6,924 nt of DNA from assembly GCA_030425785.1 (NCBI GenBank), contig JAUHYJ010000196.1:1-6924 (forward strand), read 5' to 3'. The DNA is from Acidimicrobiia bacterium (GTDB lineage Bacteria > Actinomycetota > Acidimicrobiia > Acidimicrobiales > Ilumatobacteraceae). How positions within the stretch are numbered: position 1 is the first letter of the stretch; each line of letters begins with the position of its first letter. Below are positions 1 to 5,533 of this stretch, one piece after another. A program made the position numbers and the translations under genes. The notes under the pieces are model-generated. The model saw only the letters and a program-made list of their open reading frames with translations. It made no database searches and had not been told where the DNA came from.

Positions 1-323
1 AGGAGGGCACGCACGCCGCCGACCTCGACGGCCACGTCGACCCCGGGTTGATGCACGAACGACTGGCTGAGCTGCGCGAGCTGCAGGACGAGATCACGGC
101 GAGCCGGCGGGATGAGCTGATCGGAACGACGGTGCGTGTGCTGGTCGACGAGCCCGGCGTCGCCCGTTCCGTCCGGGAGGCCCCGGAGATCGACGGCATC
201 ATCCACGTCGGGCAAGATGTCCGCGTGGGGGAATTCGCCGAGGTGCGCATCGTCGACGCGATGGGCCCCGACCTCGTGGCCGAGGGAGCGACACTCGATC
301 AGCTCGACGAGGAGTTCGACTGA
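1..323 (+). CDS. rimO: RimO C-terminal part (ribosomal protein S12 methylthiotransferase), 5' end outside window
   Basis: The frame is open from the first complete codon at base 3 to TGA at 321-323, giving the last 106 residues of a longer protein. It begins EGTHAADLDGHVDP, then has a helix (ERLAELRELQDEI) and a small beta domain with GTTVRVLVDEPG and VGEFAEVRIVDAMGPDLVAE, which is how the TRAM RNA-binding domain ends RimO/MiaB radical-SAM methylthiotransferases. RimO adds a methylthio group to an aspartate of ribosomal protein S12; its iron-sulfur and radical-SAM parts would lie upstream. RimO is preferred over MiaB because the next genes are pgsA and cinA, an order known in actinobacteria. 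TTG or ATG codons near 48-53 are internal, since homologous-looking sequence continues upstream to the window edge. The stop overlaps the pgsA start by one base, suggesting co-transcription and coupled translation. Confidence 0.85.
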   Translation, partial: EGTHAADLDGHVDPGLMHERLAELRELQDEITASRRDELIGTTVRVLVDEPGVARSVREAPEIDGIIHVGQDVRVGEFAEVRIVDAMGPDLVAEGATLDQLDEEFD

Positions 324-889
324 TGCCGGTCGACCCGAACGCGCTCGCCACGTGGGCCAACCTCATCACGGTCAGCCGCATCGCGCTCTCGCCGGTGATG
401 TTCCTCGTGATCCCCGACAGCAACGAGGGGTCGTGGCTCGCGTTCGGGTTGTGGTTCGTGCTGTGCGCGAGCGACGGCATCGACGGCTACCTGGCGCGCC
501 GCCACGGCACGACGTCGTCGGGGGCGTTCCTCGATCCGTTGGCCGACAAGGTGCTCGTGCTCGGCGCGATGTTCACCCTGGTGACCAAGGACGTGTTCTG
601 GATCCTGCCGGTGGCGATCATCGCCGGCCGCGAGTTCATCATCAGCGTGTACCGAACCTTCGTCGCGTCGAAGGGCGTGTCGATCCCCGCGAGCCAGCTC
701 GCGAAGTGGAAGACGCTGTTCCAGCAGTTGGCAGTCGGCTTCGCGCTGTGGCCGTGGTTCGCCGTCGACTACAAGTGGTGGTGGGTGACGCTGTTGTGGA
801 TCGCCGTCGGCCTGGCGATCGTGAGCGGCGCTCAGTACCTCTGGTACAGCCGCATCACCGAGAAGGCCCTCGCCCAGACCGCGCCCTGA
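323..889 (+). CDS. pgsA: CDP-diacylglycerol-glycerol-3-phosphate 3-phosphatidyltransferase (phosphatidylglycerophosphate synthase)
   Basis: A 188-residue membrane enzyme of the CDP-alcohol phosphatidyltransferase family, which makes phosphatidylglycerophosphate from CDP-diacylglycerol and glycerol-3-phosphate, the committed step to phosphatidylglycerol and cardiolipin. The signature is plain: D54-G55-x2-A58-R59, then G67, D71 and D75, the acidic residues that bind metal and carry catalysis. AGREFIIS (101-108) is typical of PgsA rather than of phosphatidylinositol-phosphate or cardiolipin synthases of the same family. Hydrophobic segments lie at about 12-30, 36-50, 76-104, 134-149 and 153-172. 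Length is normal for the family. The ATG at 323 overlaps the rimO stop and is preceded by GAGGAG at 309-314, eight bases away, so the start is secure. Oddity: only seven residues separate the AR pair from G67, where the classic pattern has eight. Confidence 0.93.
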   Translation: MPVDPNALATWANLITVSRIALSPVMFLVIPDSNEGSWLAFGLWFVLCASDGIDGYLARRHGTTSSGAFLDPLADKVLVLGAMFTLVTKDVFWILPVAIIAGREFIISVYRTFVASKGVSIPASQLAKWKTLFQQLAVGFALWPWFAVDYKWWWVTLLWIAVGLAIVSGAQYLWYSRITEKALAQTAP

Positions 890-892
890 CCT

Positions 893-942
893 GTCATCCC
901 GGGTCGGTCGTCCGGGGTCGGTCATCCTGTCATCCGGGGTCA
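893..942 (+). repeat. Degenerate tandem 14-base repeats between pgsA and cinA
   Basis: The unit is approximately GTCATCCGGGGTCG. Copies lie at 893-906 (GTCATCCCGGGTCG), 907-920 (GTCGTCCGGGGTCG), a truncated copy at 921-927 (GTCATCC) and 929-942 (GTCATCCGGGGTCA). The first two abut exactly. The outer copies also share a longer match, 891-905 and 927-941, that differs at one base (CTGTCATCCYGGGTC). The array fills most of the 86-base gap and ends about 20 bases before the presumed cinA -10 box. Function is unknown; possibilities are a regulator binding array, a small dispersed genomic repeat, or slippage debris. Confidence 0.6.
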
Positions 943-955
943 GGCACATGTCGCA

Positions 956-970
956 AGGTCGGGTAGACCT
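956..970. promoter_or_regulatory. Inverted repeat with embedded weak -10 box ahead of cinA
   Basis: AGGTC at 956-960 and GACCT at 966-970 are perfect inverted arms around GGGTA. TAGACC at 964-969 lies in the second half and starts 12 bases before the ATG at 976. That is the position of a -10 hexamer if transcription starts at the A of the ATG, meaning a leaderless mRNA. The hexamer misses the final T of TANNNT and I see no good -35. No Shine-Dalgarno sequence sits at normal distance before cinA, which supports leaderless expression. If the arms are a real operator, a bound protein would cover the -10. Confidence 0.35.
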
Positions 971-975
971 ACGTC

Positions 976-2217
976 ATGCGCTGTGACGTACTCGCCGTGG
1001 GGACCGAGCTGCTGCTCGGGCAGATCATCGATTCGAACTCCGCGTGGATGGGTGGTGAGCTGGCCGCCCACGGCATCGACTCGCTGGTGCAGGTGAAGGT
1101 CGGCGACAACGTCGACCGCATCGTCGTGCAGCTGGAGCGCCGGCTCGCCGAGGCCGACGCCGTCATCGTGTGCGGTGGACTCGGCCCGACGCACGACGAC
1201 CTGACCCGGGATGCGATCGCAGCCGTGATGGGGGTCGAGCTCGAGCTCGACGAGGCCGTCGCCGACGCGATCCGCAACATGTTCGAGTCGCGCGGTCGGC
1301 GCATGCCCGAGAACAACCTGCGCCAGGCGATGGTGCCCGTCGGCGCGACGATCATCCCGCAGACCCGTGGCACGGCACCTGGCCTGATCTGCCCGGTGAC
1401 CGTCGACGGTGTCGACAAGGTCGTGTTCGCGGTGCCGGGTGTGCCGCACGAGATGCGCGACATGTTCGCCCGGGCGATCGTGCCCGAACTGCAGCGCCGG
1501 ATGGGGGAGCGGTTCGTCATCGCCAGCCGCGTGCTGAAGACGTGGGGCGAGAGCGAGAGCGGGCTGAACGAGCGCCTCGACGAGGTGATCGCCGAGCTCG
1601 ACACGGTGGGCAATCCGACGCTCGCGTTCCTGGCCAGCGGGTGGAACGGGCTGAAGGTGCGCCTCACGGCGAAGGCCGCCGATGCCGTCGCGGCCGCTGC
1701 GCTGCTCGATCCGTGGGAGCGCCGGTTGCGCGACGAGCTGAGCGACCTGGTGTACGGCGCCGACGACGACACGATGGAGTCGGTCGTGCTCGACCTCATG
1801 CGCGCCAACAACTGGACACTCGGGTTCGCCGAGTCGGTCACCGGTGGGCTCGTCGGAGGCCGGATCACCGACGTGTCGGGCTGCAGCGACGTGTTCCGCG
1901 GCTCGATCGTGTCGTACGCGAGCGAGGTCAAGTTCGACCTGCTCGGGGTGCCGGAGGGCCCGGTCGTGTCCGAGGACGCGGCGCTGGCCATGGCGCACGG
2001 CGCCCGCCGGGTGCTCGGCTGCGACGTGGCGCTGTCGCTCACGGGCGTCGCCGGCCCTGGCGAGCAGGACGGTCAGCCGGCCGGCACCCTCTGCTGCGGG
2101 CTGGTGTGGCCCGAGGGTGAGATGACCCGGTCGTTCCGGCTCCCTGGCCAGCGTGAGCAGATGCGCCAGTTCAGCGTGATCAACAGCCTCGACTGGCTCC
2201 GCCGGACCCTGGCCTGA
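976..2217 (+). CDS. cinA: CinA family protein: NMN deamidase with N-terminal MoCF/pyrophosphatase-like domain
   Basis: A 413-residue two-domain protein of usual CinA length. The N-terminal molybdopterin-binding-like (COG1058) domain shows VGTELLLGQI (8-17), CGGLGPTHDD (66-75) and PGVPHEM (154-160). The C-terminal PncC domain, about 258-410, shows AESVTGG with Ser287, the position of the family's catalytic serine, followed by SGCSDVFRGSIVSYASEVK with Tyr314 and Lys319, and TGVAGPG (356-362). The C-terminal domain family deamidates nicotinamide mononucleotide to nicotinate mononucleotide in pyridine-nucleotide recycling; the N-terminal domain family acts as an ADP-ribose pyrophosphatase. The old name 'competence/damage-inducible' comes from co-transcription with recA in some bacteria; no recA follows here. 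Start at ATG 976 gives the expected N-terminus directly. The 57-base gap after the stop (2218-2274) holds a possible stem of GTTGTC 2236-2241 with GGCAAC 2261-2266, without a U-tract, so read-through into the sigma gene is possible. Confidence 0.93.
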   Translation: MRCDVLAVGTELLLGQIIDSNSAWMGGELAAHGIDSLVQVKVGDNVDRIVVQLERRLAEADAVIVCGGLGPTHDDLTRDAIAAVMGVELELDEAVADAIRNMFESRGRRMPENNLRQAMVPVGATIIPQTRGTAPGLICPVTVDGVDKVVFAVPGVPHEMRDMFARAIVPELQRRMGERFVIASRVLKTWGESESGLNERLDEVIAELDTVGNPTLAFLASGWNGLKVRLTAKAADAVAAAALLDPWERRLRDELSDLVYGADDDTMESVVLDLMRANNWTLGFAESVTGGLVGGRITDVSGCSDVFRGSIVSYASEVKFDLLGVPEGPVVSEDAALAMAHGARRVLGCDVALSLTGVAGPGEQDGQPAGTLCCGLVWPEGEMTRSFRLPGQREQMRQFSVINSLDWLRRTLA

Positions 2218-2274
2218 CCGGGGAGTGGTCGAGCGGTTGTCACCCGGGCGGCGCGTCGGCGGCAACGAACGAGT

Positions 2275-2763
2275 GTGATGGATGCCCCCGAGCTGACGTT
2301 GCAGGGCGCCTACGAGGCGTGGGCGGACGATCTCGTCCGGTTCGCGACCGTGCTCGTCGGCCCGTCCGACGCCGCGGACGTCGTCGCCGACGCGTTCGCC
2401 TCGCTGCTGCGCGATGGCGACCGCTGGTCGACGATCGAACGACCGCGGCCGTACCTGTTCGGTGTCGTGGCCAATCAGGCGCGGATGCGGCATCGGGCGG
2501 TCGGACGGCGCCGCCGCCGAGAGGCGTACGTCGACGCCGTCACCGTGCGTCCGCCGGCCGGGTCGCCGGCCGACGAGGTCGCCGCCGCGGACGCGCTGCG
2601 GCTGCTCGCCGGCCTCAGCCCACAGCAGCGTGCGGTCACGTACCTGGCGTACTGGGAGGACTGGCCGATCGATGAGATCGCGGGCCGTCTGGGCGTCTCG
2701 GACGGGACCGTTCGCCGCCAGCTCGCCCGAGCCCGCGCCGCGCTGAGAGAGGAGCTGTCATGA
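2275..2763 (+). CDS. ECF-type (SigE-like, group 4) RNA polymerase sigma factor
   Basis: A 162-residue (161 from the ATG) sigma-70 family protein with the two domains of extracytoplasmic-function sigma factors. Region 2 spans about 11-75, with AADVVADAFASLL and YLFGVVANQAR, where -10 recognition and core binding occur. A charged, Arg-rich linker follows (RMRHRAVGRRRRRE). Region 4 spans about 105-160, with LSPQQRAVTYLAYWEDW then the helix-turn-helix PIDEIAGRLGVSDGTVRRQL that reads the -35 element. It would redirect RNA polymerase to a small regulon. Start is ambiguous between GTG 2275 and ATG 2278; neither has a clear Shine-Dalgarno. The last bases overlap the next gene as ATGA (2760-2763), so the two are translationally coupled and probably function together. 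TTGTCA at 2237-2242 resembles a -35, but no convincing -10 lies at the right distance. The gene uses the rare Arg codon AGA at 2746-2748. Confidence 0.9.
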   Translation: MMDAPELTLQGAYEAWADDLVRFATVLVGPSDAADVVADAFASLLRDGDRWSTIERPRPYLFGVVANQARMRHRAVGRRRRREAYVDAVTVRPPAGSPADEVAAADALRLLAGLSPQQRAVTYLAYWEDWPIDEIAGRLGVSDGTVRRQLARARAALREELS

Positions 2764-4760
2764 CGATCGACGACGACCGGGATCGTGAGCAGATCCGCTC
2801 CGTGCTCGCCGCGGCGCGTACGACTGCGCCGACGCCAGACGGATGGGACGACGTCTCCGCCCGGGCCGGGGCTCGCCGTACGTCGTCGACACGCCGGTTA
2901 CTGGCTGCCGCCGCTGTCGTGGTGGCGATCACCGGCGTCGTCGGACTCGTGCTGCTGCGCAGCGACGGCGACCGCGATGAGGTACCCGCCGATGAGGACC
3001 TGACGACCGAGACCGTCGCCGTCGTCGACCCACTCGCCGATCTGGGCGAGGACGACTGGGCCGTTCCGCTCGGCGAGCTGCCGCCCGGCCAGCGGGTGCT
3101 GGTTGCGATCCAGGGAGCCGAACAGGGTCGGACGGTCGTGATCGGAGGAGAGTCGGCCGATGAGGTGTACGTCTCGGTGCGGCCCGGCAGCGGTGAACCG
3201 TCGGAGGACGGGGAGACGACCGACATCGGCGGGGTCGCGTGGGGCCTCCAGCTCCTTCGTGATGACGCCGGCGAGCCGGTCGGCACCTACCTGCACCGCG
3301 CCGTCGGCGATCGGTCGGTGACGCTGACGACGTCGGGCAGCCTCGATCTCGCCGCCGACATCGCCGCCGCGCTTCGGGCGGTCTCGACAGCAGAGCTCCC
3401 GGTCGACGTGCTCGATGCGGACGGCGAGTACACCGAGGTTGCCCGCCTCGGCGCGTTGCAGCTCCAGGTGCGGGGAGTGAACGGCTTCTACTGCTATCGC
3501 CTCGCGGACACCGATGCGATGACGACGTCCGGTGGGTGCACGTCGTTCGTCGAGCCGGACTCGCCGATCGCCGCGCTGGGTGGGTTCGGTGGCCCGGACG
3601 GGAGCTACCTCGCCGGGCTGACATCGGGCGACGTCGCCCGCATCACGTTCGTGCGGCCTGACGGTGTCGAGATCGTGCTCGAACCGGTCGATGTGTCGGG
3701 CACCTTCGACGAGCGCTTCTGGATCACCGACGACCCGGCCCTGTCTGCGAGCTCGGTGATCGACACGGCGACGGTGACGCTGACCGATGGGACCGACCTG
3801 GCCGTGGAGCAGCAACTCGGCGGACGGTGGCTCGTCACCGGCGAGGTCACGGAGCGCCCCTCGTCGGACACGACGGTGCCGGCGACGTCACCCGCCGTGC
3901 CGGCGACGACGTCGCCGAGCGTCCCGCCGGCGTCGCCGCCATCGGTGCCGGAGGCACTCGGGGCGTACACCGGCGGGTGGCTGCTCCCGATCGGTGACCT
4001 CCCCACCGGCTACGAGGTGAGTGTCGCGACCGAGTCCGGCGGAGGCGTCTCGCGCGGCGTCATCATCGATGGTGACGATCTCCCGGAAGTCACCATCCAG
4101 ATGACGATGGGCCTGGGTGCGTCCGACCCGGCGTCGGCGGGCGCCGAAGCACCGGTCTGGGAGGTCTCGCCGCTCACCAACCAAGCGAGCGAGGTCATCG
4201 GTCATCTGCTCCGGCACCAGGCCGGGAGCACCATGGTCTCGGTCAGTGGAACCGTGCCGTTGGAGACCCTCGGGTACATCGCCGGACTGTTGCAGCCGGT
4301 CGACGAGGCGGAACTCCCCGTGCCGATCCTCGACCCGACCGACGCCACGACCCGTGTGGTGACGACGGACGATGCGGCGCTCGACGTGAACGAGGCGAAC
4401 GGTTACTACTGCGGCCATGTGACGTCGGGCAGCGTGACCGGCGTGTCCGGGTGCAACGCGACGACCGAGCCGGGCGCCCCGGTGACCTCGCTCGGCGTCC
4501 TTATGGCGGAGACCCCGCTGTTCGCCGCCGGCCTCGCGGAACCGACGGTGGCCCGCATCGAGTTCGAGCTGTCGGACGGTGAGTCGGTCGTGGTCGAGCC
4601 GGTCGACGAGTCGGGGCGGTTCGGTCACCGCTTCTGGATCACCGCCGACGCTCGCATCGCGATGCCCGGGCTCGCCGATCGGGCGCTCGTCACCTACGAC
4701 GACGGCAGCACGGCGTCCGCCACGAGACTGATCGGCACCAGCTGGCTCGTCGACAGCTGA
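2760..4760 (+). CDS. Single-pass membrane protein with duplicated outer domain; putative anti-sigma or sensor partner of the upstream ECF sigma factor
   Basis: 666 residues; I do not recognise a named family. Layout: a charged cytoplasmic segment 1-46 (contains DREQIRSVLAAAR), R45-R46 then a membrane helix 47-66 (LLAAAAVVVAITGVVGLVLL), then a large outer part. The outer part has two diverged copies of one domain, about 99-359 and 406-664, joined by a Pro/Thr/Ser/Ala linker (365-398). Matching landmarks: WAVPLGELPPG/WLLPIGDLPTG, LPVDVL/LPVPIL, GFYCYR/GYYCGH, GGC/SGC, FWIT/FWIT (320, 625), RWLV/SWLV. The only cysteines I see are C245, C260, C551 and C565, one pair per copy, plausible disulfides. 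There is no HxxxCxxC zinc anti-sigma motif. AGGAG at 2750-2754, five bases before the ATG, is a good ribosome site, and the four-base overlap with the sigma gene argues for a partnership. The topology (short inner segment, one helix, outer sensor) suits an anti-sigma factor; this is inference. The outer ligand is unknown. Confidence 0.75.
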   Translation: MTIDDDRDREQIRSVLAAARTTAPTPDGWDDVSARAGARRTSSTRRLLAAAAVVVAITGVVGLVLLRSDGDRDEVPADEDLTTETVAVVDPLADLGEDDWAVPLGELPPGQRVLVAIQGAEQGRTVVIGGESADEVYVSVRPGSGEPSEDGETTDIGGVAWGLQLLRDDAGEPVGTYLHRAVGDRSVTLTTSGSLDLAADIAAALRAVSTAELPVDVLDADGEYTEVARLGALQLQVRGVNGFYCYRLADTDAMTTSGGCTSFVEPDSPIAALGGFGGPDGSYLAGLTSGDVARITFVRPDGVEIVLEPVDVSGTFDERFWITDDPALSASSVIDTATVTLTDGTDLAVEQQLGGRWLVTGEVTERPSSDTTVPATSPAVPATTSPSVPPASPPSVPEALGAYTGGWLLPIGDLPTGYEVSVATESGGGVSRGVIIDGDDLPEVTIQMTMGLGASDPASAGAEAPVWEVSPLTNQASEVIGHLLRHQAGSTMVSVSGTVPLETLGYIAGLLQPVDEAELPVPILDPTDATTRVVTTDDAALDVNEANGYYCGHVTSGSVTGVSGCNATTEPGAPVTSLGVLMAETPLFAAGLAEPTVARIEFELSDGESVVVEPVDESGRFGHRFWITADARIAMPGLADRALVTYDDGSTASATRLIGTSWLVDS

Positions 4761-4762
4761 CC

Positions 4763-4777
4763 GGCCGACGCGCGGCC
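4763..4777 (+). terminator. Possible weak terminator hairpin after the sigma/membrane-protein pair
   Basis: GGCCG (4763-4767) and CGGCC (4773-4777) form a five-pair GC stem around a five-base loop, starting two bases after the stop codon. No U-tract follows, so intrinsic termination is uncertain. Apart from this stem, the gap 4761-4845 contains only the tRNA promoter box. Confidence 0.3.
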
Positions 4778-4833
4778 CTCGGGCGAGCGCCGTGGCAGGT
4801 CGGCATCCCCGAGATCGCCGGGTGTGTGCGCAG

Positions 4834-4839
4834 TAGCCT
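4834..4839 (+). promoter_or_regulatory. Candidate -10 box of the tRNA-Arg gene
   Basis: TAGCCT matches the actinobacterial TANNNT -10 pattern. Its first base is exactly 12 bases before the first base of the mature tRNA (4846), so transcription would start at or next to the mature 5' end, leaving little or nothing for RNase P to remove. No TTGACA-like -35 is visible at 16-18 bases upstream. Confidence 0.5.
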
Positions 4840-4845
4840 GGAGCT

Positions 4846-4919
4846 GCCCCCGTAGCTCAGCTGGATAGAGCAAGAGCCTTCTAATCTCTAGGTCGCAGGT
4901 TCGAATCCTGTCGGGGGCG
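4846..4919 (+). tRNA. tRNA-Arg (anticodon UCU)
   Basis: A 74-base cloverleaf can be drawn completely. Acceptor GCCCCCG (4846-4852) pairs with CGGGGGC (4912-4918), with discriminator G at 4919. The D stem is GCTC/GAGC (4855-4858, 4868-4871) with loop AGCTGGATA. Anticodon arm AGAGC-CTTCTAA-TCTCT occupies 4873-4889. The variable loop is AGGTC. T arm GCAGG-TTCGAAT-CCTGT occupies 4895-4911 and has one G-T wobble. The anticodon at 4880-4882 is TCT, which reads AGA (and AGG by wobble) as arginine. The 3' CCA is not encoded (CCG follows), so it must be added enzymatically. The pair next to the anticodon loop, C31 with U39, is a mismatch. Both copies of AGA I noticed in neighbouring genes lie in the sigma/membrane-protein pair. 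Confidence 0.96.
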
Positions 4920-4922
4920 CCG

Positions 4923-4928
4923 TAGAAT
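4923..4928 (+). promoter_or_regulatory. Candidate -10 box of carD, abutting the tRNA gene
   Basis: TAGAAT matches TANNNT and lies three bases past the tRNA discriminator base. A start site 12 bases after its first base would be about 4935, giving a leader of roughly 59 bases before carD. A -35 at 17 bases spacing would fall on TTCGAA (4900-4905), inside the tRNA T-loop; it matches TTGACA at only three positions. Read-through from the tRNA promoter is an alternative source of carD mRNA. Confidence 0.45.
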
Positions 4929-4934
4929 GCCATA

Positions 4935-4961
4935 CCCGGCGTGCGTCACACGACTGCCGGG
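4935..4961 (+). promoter_or_regulatory. Stem-loop at the presumed 5' end of the carD mRNA
   Basis: CCCGGC (4935-4940) and GCCGGG (4956-4961) are perfect inverted arms. Inside, GTG (4941-4943) can pair with CAC (4947-4949), extending the stem on one side of a small bulge. With the -10 box at 4923-4928, the predicted transcript would begin with this hairpin. It could protect the mRNA 5' end or act as a regulator's target; it also might be a terminator for the tRNA transcript, although there is no U-tract. It matches no riboswitch I know. Confidence 0.4.
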
Positions 4962-4993
4962 ACCACCGCTTCAGCGATATCGAGAGGATCTGC

Positions 4994-5530
4994 GTGGACT
5001 TCAAGAAGGGCGAGACCGTCATCTACCCCCAGCACGGCGCATGCGTCGTCAAGGGCACGAAGAAGATGGAGGCCTTCGGCGAGAAGCAGGAGTACCTGAT
5101 CCTCGAGACCGTCATCAACGAGATGGTCCTCAAGGTGCCCGTCGAGAAGGCGGAAGAGGTCGGGGTGCGCCCGCCGGTCAGCGCCGACGAGCTCGAAGAC
5201 CTCGTGGCCGTGCTGGCCAAGCCCGACCCGCGCGTGCCGTCGAACTGGAGCCGCCGCTTCAAGAACCATCAGGAGAAGCTGAAGAGCGGCGACGTCTACC
5301 AGGTGGCCGAGGTCGTCCGGAACCTGGCCGCCCGCAACCGTGACGCCAGCCTGTCGGCCGCCGAGCGCACCATGTACGAGCGTGCCCGCGTCAACCTGAT
5401 CTCCGAGATCAGCCCGGCGCTGAAGGTCAGCTCCGAAGAGGCCGAGGCGTACCTCGACGACGCTCTCGCCAAGGGCGTCCTCAAGCCCGAGAAGGGCGAG
5501 AAGGACGAGAAGGCCAAGGCCAAGAAGTGA
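4994..5530 (+). CDS. carD: CarD family transcriptional regulator (RNA polymerase-binding)
   Basis: A 178-residue CarD. The N-terminal Tudor-like RNA polymerase interaction domain, about 1-55, starts MDFKKGETVIYPQHGACVV and ends MVLKVPVEKAEEVGV. The helical DNA-binding domain, about 65-160, includes SNWSRRFK with Trp85, the residue that in Mycobacterium tuberculosis CarD wedges into the minor groove at the upstream edge of the -10 bubble, and SGDVYQVAEVVRNL. CarD binds the beta subunit and stabilises open promoter complexes, chiefly at rRNA and other housekeeping promoters. Position 47, an Arg in the mycobacterial protein that touches RNA polymerase, is Lys here. A Lys/Glu-rich tail (164-178, KPEKGEKDEKAKAKK) extends past the folded part and makes it slightly longer than the 162-residue mycobacterial one. 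The start is GTG 4994, with GAGAGG at 4982-4987 as ribosome site. It stands alone and converges on the next gene. Confidence 0.95.
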   Translation: MDFKKGETVIYPQHGACVVKGTKKMEAFGEKQEYLILETVINEMVLKVPVEKAEEVGVRPPVSADELEDLVAVLAKPDPRVPSNWSRRFKNHQEKLKSGDVYQVAEVVRNLAARNRDASLSAAERTMYERARVNLISEISPALKVSSEEAEAYLDDALAKGVLKPEKGEKDEKAKAKK

Positions 5531-5533
5531 CCG

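Noticed and set aside
136..966. A 276-residue plus-strand open frame over rimO and pgsA
   Set aside because: Arg/Pro/Ser-rich out-of-frame translation of two clearly recognised genes.
2238..2257. TGTCAC (2238-2243) plus CGTC (2254-2257) as an ECF41-like autoregulated promoter
   Set aside because: The spacing is only 10 bases, where ECF promoters need about 16; no other CGTC lies at the right distance.
940..2493. A 517-residue minus-strand open frame
   Set aside because: It is antisense to cinA and the sigma gene, very rich in His, Arg and Asp, with no recognisable domain; long antisense frames are normal in high-GC DNA.
2760..2900. Zinc anti-sigma (ZAS) domain in the N-terminus of the membrane protein
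   Set aside because: No His or Cys occurs in residues 1-46, so the HxxxCxxC motif is absent.
2898..3815. Minus-strand open frames opposite the membrane-protein gene (also 3888-4628)
   Set aside because: Both are antisense shadows with His/Arg/Asp-rich composition; the plus frame has a good ribosome site, a membrane helix and an internal domain repeat.
3868..3955. CRISPR-like or tandem DNA repeat in the linker (GTGCCGGCGACG appears twice)
   Set aside because: The repetition is short and explained by Pro/Thr/Ser/Ala codons of the coding linker.
4919..4922. Encoded CCA end of the tRNA
   Set aside because: The bases after the discriminator read CCG, not CCA.
4694..4933. Minus-strand open frame starting MAFYGAPDRIRTCDLEIRR and containing LYPAELRG
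   Set aside because: This is the well-known false protein produced by translating the antisense of a tRNA gene; its N-terminal half is the complement of the tRNA-Arg gene and the remainder is antisense to the end of the membrane-protein gene.
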